Shown one piece after another: positions 35,210 to 46,329 of a stretch of 64,000 nucleotides of DNA. Within the stretch, counting starts at the first letter, position 1. The number at the start of each line of letters is the position of its first letter. Made by a program: the position numbers and the translations under genes. This DNA comes from Fasciolopsis buskii. Taxonomy: Eukaryota; Platyhelminthes; Trematoda; Plagiorchiida; Fasciolidae. The stretch spans positions 12,643 through 76,642 of the forward strand of contig LUCM01002475.1 in the NCBI GenBank assembly GCA_008360955.1, written 5' to 3'. Under the pieces are notes generated by a model. It did not search any database, was not told where the DNA came from, and saw only the letters and a list, made by a program, of their open reading frames with translations.

Positions 35210-37330
35210 CGATGCACACTGGGTGGGCAGCTCTGCCGCGGAGGTGCGCTGTTCCAGCTAGTTTGGCGGATCACATCTCCTGCACTAGCCTGTTAAAAAT
35301 AAGTTTTGGGTACCTACTCCTTCTTGATCCCTACCAACGATTATTATCAAAACCTTGCAAAACGAACTCAGGTGGGACGTTTCATTGGCATCTGATATAA
35401 GCTGAAGTTCGGCATAAGCCTAACCAACCTTCTTCTCAGTAGCTGAAGCCCGTCATCTTTCATGAACTATTATTTCGGTCTGCTGGATTGGCGGCAGACT
35501 GACGCTTCTGACAACTGCCCTTCACAAAAGTGCATCTGACATTGCTTTGCCCGTGTCCGGTTCTCCACCACCTAGTAGGCACTTTTCTTCTTTGTCTCCA
35601 CTTCTAACGTCCCGCTGAAATTTACGGAATCAGAATTACTCGCAACAAACTTCATGAACTCAGTTAACTTGTAGGATTAGGCCACATTTTTCTAGTGCCA
35701 CTATCCCCATTTATTACAACCATGGTTGAAACTGCACATCAAGTTTTGGCATTTTGTGCTGTGAATGTTTGTTAAGAGCATTGTTTAACAGATCAGGCAT
35801 TTTTCAATAAGCTACCTCTAAACTTCCCTTATGCGCATTTTTCGCCGAACTTCATTCACTGCTCTTTTTACAACTCCACGTTTACAATCGAAATCAGCTG
35901 AAATCAGCAAAATCAAAGTTACATTTTAGTAGCAGGAGATTGGATGTTTACATGAAATAATTCACCATGTGATATCATCACTCAACTCACCATAAAGAAA
36001 CCATGGAAGCACTGTACAGCTGTTTCATCCTTGTTAGGATGATTCCTGATAAGGATGAAACAGCTGTACAGTGCTTCCATGGTTCCTTTATGGTGAGTTG
36101 AGTGATAAAATCAAAGTTACTGGTCGCATACCTCAAGAATCATGTAAACTTATACAATGACACTATTTATATCCTGTCCAGCCTCCGCCGCTTGTCACAA
36201 TGAAATGACCTTCATTATTACGCCTTTGATGCAGTTAGGATTTGGTCAACATTCCGTTCAGCACACTATGCTTTCCACCAGGTACTGCCTCTAAATTTCT
36301 CTTAGTTTTTGCGCTTTATCGTCTTTTCTCATGGCGGGTAGTCCATTCCATCATATCCAACCTATTTTGATCTTCTTCAGTCAGCGACCTCGCTACATGA
36401 AGAGATTTGTGCATGGCACTGATAATCCATCCCGTTCAGCTGCATGCATACGACGACCTACGAGTTATATACTAACCATAGCCAAATCGAGCTAACAAGA
36501 AGTCCCGACAAACTCAAATTTCCAGCACAACTATTCGTCACCGTCTGTTTTTATCAACCAAATATGACTGAATATGCCTGTAGTTAGTTGTTTGGCAGGG
36601 TCTCCGTCCGTTGCATGTGAGTGCTGTTATTTCGTTTTTGTCTCCGCCATCTCACGTCAATACCATACAAAACGAATGTCTTGGCTCCATCTGTGAAGTA
36701 AAATGTTGTTTTAATTACCGTTTAATTTTGAAACCGCCCAACTGTGTGTAATTCAACCATTGCTTTGATGGTCAGGCGCCACGAAAGCAGCCATACATAA
36801 ACCCCTTTATTTCAAATGCCGTCACTGGTATCTGCCCCCAAACATCCTAACATTTTTCCCTTGACACCCGCGGCTATTCCTATTCCAGTGACTTTCAATA
36901 ATTTGAACCGCAAAGGCAGAAGATAAAACAGAAAGGCCCGTTCTCATTTTGCACTGGCTTACTAGTGTCATTTACATCATTAATTGCATTGCACAGTATT
37001 TCCAGTTCTCCTCCTTACCGATGCTCTCCTTCTGTGTCGCCGAACAATGGTTTGCCGTAATTGTTTATGATTACTCTGCTACTTTCATCTTTTCTAAAAG
37101 ACCTCCGATTATTCTGCCGGCTGCGGGGAACGGGATGCTTTGTCTGACCTCCTTCCTAGTCTTTACCATAGCATCATGCGTCTGTTATCTTCCTCCATTC
37201 TTTTGCTCAGCTGTTTTGATCAATAATAACAATGTTTCACCTCATACTCCTATTTTTTGACGTTCTTCACAGCTGCTCAACTTTCACGTCCATTATACAA
37301 ACGATCTAGACCGTTCTTGCCGGTTTTCTC
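35210..37330 (+). repeat. Dispersed repeat family A, longest copy (interrupted)
   Basis: 35210-35660 resembles 25040-25530. 35690-35840 and 36160-36700 both resemble the second half of the unit (25580-26020 and 4234-4760), so the middle part appears twice here. 36815-37060 resembles 16120-16440. The run of similarity is broken by a 184 bp insertion (35923-36106, listed separately). No protein frame is shared between copies; the 103-codon frame at 36949-37260 has hydrophobic stretches but is not seen elsewhere. Confidence 0.65.
35909..36120. mobile_element. Hairpin-bearing insertion flanked by a 14 bp direct duplication
   Basis: AAAATCAAAGTTAC occurs at 35909-35922 and again at 36107-36120. 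Between them lie 184 bp (35923-36106). The last 130 bp form a near-perfect palindrome: arm 35977-36032 pairs with 36051-36106 (56 bp with one mismatch, A at 35998) around an 18-base loop. The palindrome abuts the right duplicate directly, while a 54 bp unpaired stretch separates it from the left one. The 14 bp length fits a target-primed retrotransposition footprint better than the 2-9 bp usual for DNA transposons. It has no coding capacity. Inferred: a non-autonomous element or a folded-back 3' end of one. Confidence 0.8.
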
Positions 37331-37856
37331 CTGAGGAATGTCGCGATCTTCCGACTGAAGTTTGCGCCTGCAGCATCCAATATTCGTGCGTGTAACAGCT
37401 ACGTTCCGCGCCGAATGTCGCTTACGCCCGTGCTCACAAAATCCCGTGTAATATAAAAAATTTCCTCATTCTGTTTTCATTTTTCAACCATTTAATTCCT
37501 CGCAGTTTTTAATGATCCCCAAAGTCTTATCATTCAACTAAGCCAGCCTCTCGAATTGTTTTAAAATCCTACTGCTAGAAGCACTGTTGGTATAACCACG
37601 CCGGTAATCGCCGTGTCACCATCAAGCCAACCAGCCCGTACACCTCGACTGTCTTGCATCCTCGGCACATTGAACCCCAGCAAACCATTTCGGCATGAGC
37701 AATGCCAAATTGGAGGGCCTAAAAAGGCACGGCGGCTAACTAACCGTCGCTCACAATGACGAGGCGACTGGCCAACTGTACCATTGCCTCCACCATCGTT
37801 CAAAAATTTGAAGGCTAAATTTCAATAAGATACCAACGCCCCTTCATATTTAAAGC

Positions 37857-39110
37857 TTGTCACTTAAGCCCTGCTTTGACCTACTTAGTAGGCAACCCTG
37901 TTCAGACGCACGACAACCTATCCAATGCCCTCTTCCTTCTCCTGTACCCCAAACTCTCACCGTGACTACTTTTATCCTAACAACTGCACGATTTAGTTCC
38001 GTCTCACACCAGGTTACCTGGAAAACTGTAGACACCTGTGGTCCGCACTCCGATCCATAACCTATCATGAGACTCCTCTCTCAACCCACCCTTGTCAGCG
38101 CTCACCTCGATTGTCTCACCTAGCAAGCACCCATCCTCTCACTCCTGAGAGTTCCAAAAGGAACGTATATTCCAAAGCGCCTACAGGTACTTGTTAACCG
38201 ACTTTTTTCTGGCATTTTTCAAGGCTTCCTCACCATTTCCCTAGATTGTCTGTTTTCCCCCTGACAATGGCACCAATCGACTACCTAACACTTGGCCACA
38301 CCAATGATACCCTATCCTAAGTACCGAAATCCCTTAAAACTCTGTTCAGTGGCTTTCAAGCTCTTATCATCTTGCGTTTCAGTCCACAAATTACTTAATT
38401 TAGACAGTCCCTCGCCGACCGGTAAACCTAAATCGAATGGATTTACTCCCTCCCCACAGCTATGCACTATCCGAACCCTTGATGTACTCTTTGGTTATTT
38501 GGCTCCTGCAAAACCCGGCTCTTTGATATCACATGGACTTAAGTAGTTCGTGAGTTTCCTCTATTCCTCTTGAACTCCCGCTCACTAGCCCCACAATTTC
38601 CTGCCATATTAACCTGATGACAGAAACTCGGTTAACAGACCACAGCTCCGCTTCGTTGTCGTCAGTGAGTTACAGACCCTACCACACCAATAGACCGAAT
38701 CATAGAGGTGGTTGCCTAACCTGCGTGAAGCAGCCATACAGAGCTTCCATCTTTCAACATCCACTGTTCGATTCTATCGCTGACACCCTCTGGCTTCACG
38801 TGCAGTTACCCGAGTACTCAATCCACATAGGATGCATGTACCGACCACCAAACCCGAATAATTCTGAGATCTCTTGTCTCGCCCGGGCCTTCTTTTATCT
38901 CTTCGGTCTTCACCCCAGCCGTAAGGTAACTGCGAGACTTCAAAATTTGCTGGTCTTCTTTATCCCCTTGAACTTACATGATTGACTTTGTTCTCGAAAA
39001 GCTTCACTGCTAGTTTCGGAGCCACGCTGTCTGCATGTGTGGTCATAAGAATGGGCAGAGCAATCCACCAAATGCCACTGCGGGCTTGCCATCTGCATCC
39101 AAGACATGAC
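37857..39110 (+). pseudogene. CR1-like LINE 5' region and endonuclease fragment
   Basis: Pro/Thr-rich frames (37857-38060, 38292-38546) lead into the endonuclease at about 38562. Its frame at 38617-38985 reads T-E-T-R-L-T-D-H-S-S, G-G-C-L-T-C-V-K-Q and I-G-C-M-Y-R-P-P-N-P-N. It is a sister of the fragment at 1-590: the DNA matches from CTCTTGAACTCCCG (38568) to GCGGGCTTGCC (about 39080-39090), including the part after the coding match. The copy at 1-590 shows A-G-D-F at the corresponding place, where this copy has lost that frame. No RT follows. Trp of the E-T-W motif is replaced by Arg. Confidence 0.75.
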
Positions 39111-39119
39111 GGAGAGAAG

Positions 39120-42100
39120 TTCGTTGGCCGAAATGGGCCCTCCCGCTTTTCAGAAAAGATATTAGCAGCGTTATGCGGCGACAATACTTTAAACCTGATC
39201 GTGAAAGAATAAACAGAACGGCATTCGATTGGTAAGCGCCTATCGCCTATGGCCAACCCTGCCCACTGGCATCCTCATTCAACTTCCGGACTTCCCAAGA
39301 CACGTTAGACATAGCCGCTAAAATTGATGGTACCGGCCACCAAACACCATGTGGCCTATCAACGGAATCCCACTTAAGAAACTGGGTTTAGCCCATGGCC
39401 TTCACCATGGAAAATGAAAGTCGTATCTCTGAGAGCAGCCACACGTTAAGGGTAAGTTGATATATAAGCACTGTTCCCCTAAGCCCCCTATTTCTTCAAC
39501 AGCCGCGCGGTATTTTTGTGGGTTCTTCAAAAAGGGCCAGGACACCATCTCTTGAAACGTCCTTTTCTTACAAATTTAGCCCGTATTTTCCCACGGTAAA
39601 CGCTTGGCAGAATTTCTTGAGTGCGTCAGCCCTTGAACCATTAGTTTCCGTGTGGCTGAAAATTCTGCTTTTGCTATCCTTTATAACTATTTACCCCGTT
39701 TTGCCTAATAATGCAGCTCTAGCACTTGCGTCTACGTGTATCAGCCTGGAGATGGCATTACTGGATTTCACCAAAAGCTCAATAGTGCATCTAATCTTGT
39801 TTTAATATTCAGCGGGTATACATTCCACAGTGTTGCACTCTGCTCATTCCAAAAATTAATTCGTGTATGACGTCACCAAATTGCTGTCCGGCCTTCCTGG
39901 ATTTACATCCTTCTCACTGGACCATCGGGGATGCCTTCGATCGTCTGATCACGTGACCGCACCTCCGCATCAGCCACCCCAGGTTATCCCGACACATTCG
40001 AGTGAATTTGCTGTTGTCCCTGTGCTTCGTATTGCTACATTTCTTCCTTCTACCTCCAGGAAAACACAGAGCGCAGACTGTTTGGCAATTTTTATCGGAT
40101 GCCCAGATGGCCGACGAATAAAACAGAACGAAAGACATTGCTAATTCCCTTAATTAGAATCCTCATCTTCCCAATCCACCCACCCAGATGTTTCATTATG
40201 ACGCCGACTTATCACCGCATGCATGTACGCTAAATGACCCAGCACTCTAGAGCAAATCCTCAAAGGGAAAGCGGTAGGCGGTAAAAGTCTACCCATATCT
40301 GGTGCTACTACCCACAATTCACCTCCCATACCAAATCCCACTGTGCTGTCCAATTCGCCTCTGTCTTCGCCTTCATCCGAATTCTCTGAAAGCGTTGCTT
40401 TTGACTGCCGCCTTTCAACAGTTTCGCTCTTCTTCTGACAGCCAGCATAATGATCCACTGAACGTTATATATAGATGGGTGACTGTAGCCAACCGCCAGA
40501 TAAACTTCAACATTTCACTTCTGCTTTGCCGTTTTCCGGTCACCTCTTTACTGTTGGTCATTTACTTAGTCGTCCAACCCCATTCACACTTTACTACCAT
40601 CTCTCTATTAATTTCTGCTATTATTTCTTCATCTGAATCCATTCATCATTTTCGTCGCTCAGCCTTCAACCGTTGCTATCTTTCATTCCGGGTCACTTCG
40701 TTCGTTTTCTGCTAAACTTAATACACACCAACAAACCACCGCTTTGACAACCTGTGGATCTTCTTGTTGCCCGAACCTTCTTTCGGCTAGGACTCTCAAT
40801 CCATAAGCGATAAATTATCAGTCGGTTCATTAAACCCGTTTATCTACGCAGGTAGATGAATTCCTTTTCCTCTAATGTATCCACCCTTGATACTACTAAA
40901 CCTGGCTTATGTAAGAAGTTTATCCTCACAACGCACTTGCATCCCTTTAGTGGAGAAACAGATATAATTGTGAAAAGAATTGCAAGAGAGTGCAGCTCAA
41001 CGGCTGTCTACCAATCAGTGTTAGGCCGCTGACGGCTTAAGCACTGCGGGCGACGGAAACAACGAAAATCGATGGGACTAGTAATTTTTCAGCTTCTGTA
41101 GAGTTGAAGTTGGCAAAAGTAGGTCCGTATTATTAGGGAAATGTACGTAAATCATTAGATGATTTTGAAGGAGAAGACTGTTTAAACATGCCTTCGACCG
41201 GATTCTGAGGTTGCACTCGACGAGCCCCCCAAGTTGATAGAACAGGGAACACCCAGGACAAAATGTGGACAGGTAAATTTTATCGTGCGTTTTGCGATCC
41301 CGAAGTCAGACTACAAAATAATACGTAAGAATTCTCTCAATCTCAGAAAACGACGGGTGATCGGAGTGAATTAAAAGAGAGAGCTGAAGAGTGAAGCATG
41401 AGCGGGAACGCACACATCTCGCCCGCGAAGAAACAAACGCAATAGAATGAATTTCACAAAAATGACATCCGTTGTCAAGGCATATCTTGGAATGGACGAT
41501 GCCCGAAGATGACTGATTTTCACCTTGCCAATTCAGAGCCATTTTCAGTTAGGACTCGATCTAAAGTGACAGGATTACCAGATAGTCAGCACATGGAGAA
41601 ACTGAGTTCTGAGCATTTTTAAACGAACGTGTTTTTAATTCCTCAAATGTGTGACCATTGCATAAATGAATGTGTACACCACTAGGCCGACTTTTGACCG
41701 CTTTGAGCTAAGTGTTGTAAGCCCCTATTTTCGGAGCATGGAGCCCCAACCTCCTGCAGTCGTTGAAGTGACCTTGTTTCATTTCTATTTCTACTGCTAA
41801 TATGTGTGTCTGTTTACTACAGTCTGCTTTCATGCAAACCTGCTGATATCCCGGCTTACACCTCAAGCAATCTCGAGTCCATCAACCAACAACATTTATG
41901 AATAAGCTTTGTCGGACATTCTACTCTCACTGATATACATTAGTGTTTGAGGCGAAATACACCAATCTAAACGCTGTGGCTGTACCCCGCTTAAGCACAA
42001 TACCCCGCAAGTGGCGACCGCACACGCACAGATTCCCTCGGCCCAAGGTTCATTTCGGTCACTTTACTTGGCCCACCTCCAAATATACTGGTTGACGCTC

Positions 42101-42955
42101 CGTCTTCGCATCCGATGAACGAGCACGCCGAAAAGGTGCACTGACTAAAAACTGCTGACCGCTTGCTGCCTATCAAGATTGCCGTCATTTTTACTGCCAA
42201 ATATGCAGTTCCCGCTTTTACACCTAGCTTCATTAGACACTGCATAAACTGACTTAAAACCCCGAATGTCGCAATAATAGCTCTTGAATATTAGTATACA
42301 CATAAAGGTGGATCATGCGCCCGAGAAAATTTAGACATTCATAGGTGCCCCTTTAATCTCGCTTCAAGGAAGCACGTTTAACGAACCAGCGATTGAGGCG
42401 GGAAAAATAGTTACCAGCCATTACGAACAATATAATTACGCAAATCCGCAATATCGTCAGGCGCCCACCAACTCTGAATCCTCACAGCGTTCTCCGTAAA
42501 GCAATTAACAAGCAGCCGGTTGCCCAAGAGAAGGAACGTACTGAACACATTCCCTCAGGAGTGCAGGCAAGAAAAGTGACCCCTCGCAGCTCGTCCGTGA
42601 AATGTGGTCATTGTTTAGCTTAAATTCCAAGGACCGGAGAGTTCCTTGACAGCTGCAGCTGAACCCTTTGCCACCCTATGCTCATTGTATTTCGGCGGTG
42701 TTTATTCGTGGCCAGAGCCCGGAAAAATGTATAGAGACTTCAAAAACGCTTTCTTAAATGAAAAGGCACTTGTTCTTCAGGCATAGGATTTAGCCGCAGG
42801 TAACTTGTGCCACTTGACCTCCACTGAGCTAACATGATGACCTTAAACCGAGGGGCCAGAATGTACAGCTCCATCAAGATGGTGCGCAAGAGTTTCGACG
42901 GTCGAGGCAGCTAATCAGTTTCATCAGTATCGTCAAAAACCTAAGAAACTCACGT
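39120..42955. other. Unassigned region with several 70-137 codon frames
   Basis: Frames at 39518-39805 (95 codons, Leu-rich), 39863-40144 (93) and 40302-40715 (137, Leu/Ser/Phe-rich) lie on the C-rich plus strand. I recognise no motif. C-rich strands give long chance frames, so these are weak gene candidates. 40720-42955 has only short frames (84 codons at most, 41991-42245 minus). No LINE, PLE or splice-site evidence is seen. Confidence 0.35.
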
Positions 42956-42959
42956 GTAA

Positions 42960-45900
42960 TTTACTGTTTTCTCTCCCTCAGCCACTTTACTGCCCCCGTG
43001 TTCTTAACTCCGGTCAACGTCTAACTTTCTTCGCCGAACATAACACCAGCTGGAACCAATTTCAGATTGCTTCCACCGTTCTCCTTCAGGCTTTACTCCA
43101 GGACCACCAGTAACTACAATTTCTACCAGTTAGTTTACGGAAAGTACAGATGCAAAACCGATCGCCTCGGCCGCTGGCAACTCCCATCCTAGCCCGTGTC
43201 GCTCACCAAATTTCTCAGGAAAGCAGTCAGACTGGTCTGGCACTCCATCACGTTGGCGCTGCAAGAGCCCACCTCCGGCATATGATAAATCTAAAGACTA
43301 TCCGAACCTCTGCCATTGCATAACCATCTGCAATGTATGTGGTTCCCAAGAAATTGCCGACCGACTGGGGACCGTGTGGAGAGTTTCGCTCACCCAACCA
43401 AATGTCCACTCTGCACATCATCATATCCCAAAGACAAAAAACGGTTTGTGTTTATTTCGGCCCAGTCCGCACATACAACTGGACACCAGGTGCCAAAGCT
43501 GATAACTCTGAAACGCTGGTGACCTCCCCTTCCGGTCTGTTCGTCTTTTCAAGAATGCCATTGACACTCAGCAGCGGACGCCTTCGATACGGCATACAAG
43601 AGGTTAGATTTTGCGTTTGCGTATAGTTATCTCTATCCCAAACGAACACTTAAGCCACCTGGGCACCCTTTGTGACCGATTGACCCGAAAATGGATCACG
43701 GTAAGCATAAAAGGTGCACGGTAGGTAAACATTCCGCTGAAATTGAGACACAAGGTTTCATCCACGGAGGTAACAGCCTTTTCACAGAAGGTCTAGAGTG
43801 TTTTAGATCACTAGGAGTCTGTTCTATCCAGGCAACTTCAAGGTTTTCACGGGGTTGTGAAAAATCATTAATGTTTTATTACCTGATGTGTTCAGGTGAT
43901 GTCGCTACTGACAGATCTGCTCAAGGGTAAAGCTAGAAAACTGGAATCCACCGATTCCGCGAGGAGGGCATTGGTGAGGCGGAAATAAGCTGCCAGTGAT
44001 AGAGGTTCCGTGTCAAAACTTGACTTGTTGTTCTTAACAACAGTGGCGATTTACGCGCAAGACGCCGCGGTGGGAAGGGCATAACAACAGCCGTGGAATC
44101 ATCTTTAAAGAGACCAGATACAGCACCTTCGACCGTGAAATTTGGCCAACCGACCTGGCATTCGGTGCTTCAAGCTAACCCTGGAATGTTTGAATTTAAC
44201 CTACCACAACGGCCATAAACGAATTACTCATGCCACATGTGCTACCAAGAACCTGTACTCTACCAGGTTCTCTGCACTCAAATTACACCATTCAGTTCAC
44301 GGCGGATGCACCTCACTCGGTGCCAGACATGTTAGCCTGAGTCCACAGGTTGAAAGTTAAGAAAACCGGAACAATTAGTGCGGGTGATAACGTATACGCA
44401 AAAATGCATGAGCCAGTGACTGAAAATTTGAGATCCACTGTCCCGCTTCAGTTGCAGTGGGCTCGCCGTCACTGACTGAAGAACCGAGTGCATGTGACAC
44501 GCCTAATGGGCATCCCAGACTAATCGTCCCACAATATTTTAGATCTATTTTTGACAATATGTGAGATCACCCCAGTCCGGGCATCAAGGCTTTTACTGAG
44601 CCCATCGCAAACCCTTATGTTTGGTACTACAAGAATCCCGAAGTCATCATAACTGTACTTGTAACCGCATTCGGTTTCAAAGGTTCAAAGAAGGAGGTAC
44701 TGAGAGTGAGCTATGTCATTTTTCCGCCACTTATTCTTATTTTCAAAACGTTCGTATACACCTGGTGGGTTTATTATCCCCGTCCAGGGCTTTACTTACT
44801 CACTCACTTGCGTAGATCGTTTCACCAAATAGCCGGTCGTGGGGCCCTTGCTAAACGCTGTCGTGGATCTGTATCCCAAGCATTTCCATATCAAAAGGTT
44901 CCCACAAAAAGATGGCCGACCCGTGTTTACCGCCGATCCTTGATCACATTTTGAGAGTGCTTTCACTGGCCTGCCCCAGCTCTTCGTCATCAGGCGGACC
45001 CATACCACAACCCGTTATCCAGCAACCAACAGCATGGAAGCACGTCGATTGCTAAAAGCATCTCTACTGAATCATAAAAAATTCCGCTGGCATGAACTTT
45101 AACCATTAATCTCACCTGGTTGCTTCCATGCTCAAAGGGAGAACGCAAAGGACACAACAGCCAGAATGACCTTCAGTTGCATATTCGGAAAGCCCAGTAA
45201 CATTATAACCGTAAAGTCGCGTCATTTACGCAGTTGCACCTACTTGCAATTCGTGAACAGAGCACGGCCACGTGTATGCATTCAAAGCTTGAAAATTACG
45301 CTTGTGTTTCCCAGAGCAGAGCCAAGTGTCCATTAACACAGGCATTGTCGAGCCTTAGGAAGGTTATACCCCGCTACGATGAAGAGATGGAGATGGACCA
45401 GAACGGCAAGAAGAAGTCGTCGTCGTATACCCTCTTAATCCAGCTTCCCGGTAGAAACAAGCACAGCGCCATCATGCCAGTTGACTCGGGTAACCGATGG
45501 GGAGGCGCCACACAAACCCGGGTTTAGGGGCTTGCTGGCCGTGAAATCGTTAGCGAATCATGCTTTGAGGTTTGCCGATGCCGAGTATATCATCCCGAAG
45601 TTCTGCACTTTGAACACAATAGTTGTTTGGAGAGGGATGCATAATAGCGATCAAATGATGAAATTGCAAATGAACGCAGACGAGATTTTGGGCCTCTGGC
45701 CGATTGAGATCAATGTGGAACCTCAGGTTAAGCAGTATCCGAAGCGCTGAAGGACCAACAGTGCACAAGGATTGGAACCACCCACATTTCCGTCTGCTTA
45801 CATTGTTTGTGCCAGTTGATTTGCAGGGCAAGCAGAGAGTAAGTTTCACTGACATAATCCCCGGAAAATTATACTCTGCCCGTGGACATTTAGGATTGAC

Positions 45901-46325
45901 TTGGCAGTTACGGCTTCAGTAAAAATTGACATCCCACTAATTTGTGTAATGTTTGTCAGCGCTGAGATGCTAATTTTATCCCGTGGCATTCACCTTTTCA
46001 TTGTTTTCACAGCACAGATATGCAAATACAACATGCCATTTCCCAATCACTAACCAAACCACTTCCTCGACGCGGCCGTTTATGGGGACATCCGTGGTAA
46101 TCTCACTTGATTACATTATCGAGTATGCGGTGACCGCACACGCAGCTTCCGACGCATCTAGTCCGACCGCGCCACAACTCGGCTTCTGTAGGATCTCCGG
46201 TTCCAAATGAGGTTGTCATTGCGTCTTATTCTCATCGCCCTCGCCTGAAACGAACACCGGTGACAAACTGCTTGTCTTTCTCTTAGAAAATAATTCTAAT
46301 CTCAGCCACTCTGTCCAGATTCCCT
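42960..46325. other. Unassigned region, balanced composition
   Basis: Largest frames: 43333-43626 (97 codons), 45234-45527 (97) and 45481-45750 (89) on the plus strand, 45550-45855 (101) on the minus strand. Their overlapping two-strand pattern and lack of motifs argue against real exons. Composition is more even than in the LINE-rich parts, so this could be unique host intergenic DNA or an old repeat. A short inverted-repeat-bounded segment lies at 45031-45132. Confidence 0.35.
45031..45132. repeat. 102 bp segment bounded by 12 bp inverted repeats
   Basis: AGCATGGAAGCA at 45031-45042 is the exact reverse complement of TGCTTCCATGCT at 45121-45132. The flanks do not show a clear target duplication. 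A MITE-like remnant is possible; chance or a folded RNA motif is not excluded. Confidence 0.4.
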
Positions 46326-46329
46326 GGTC

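Noticed and set aside
36040..36065. Hammerhead-like string CTGATAAGGATGAAAC in the palindromic insertion
   Set aside because: The conserved G of CUGANGA is A here and there is no room for stem II, so it does not meet the core consensus.
40302..40715. 137-codon plus-strand frame as a possible gene
   Set aside because: It is Leu/Ser/Phe-rich, on a C/T-rich strand where stops are scarce, with no motif and no splice or promoter support.
43333..43649. Overlapping frames of 65-97 codons on both strands
   Set aside because: Several frames overlap on opposite strands with no motif; more likely chance than exons.
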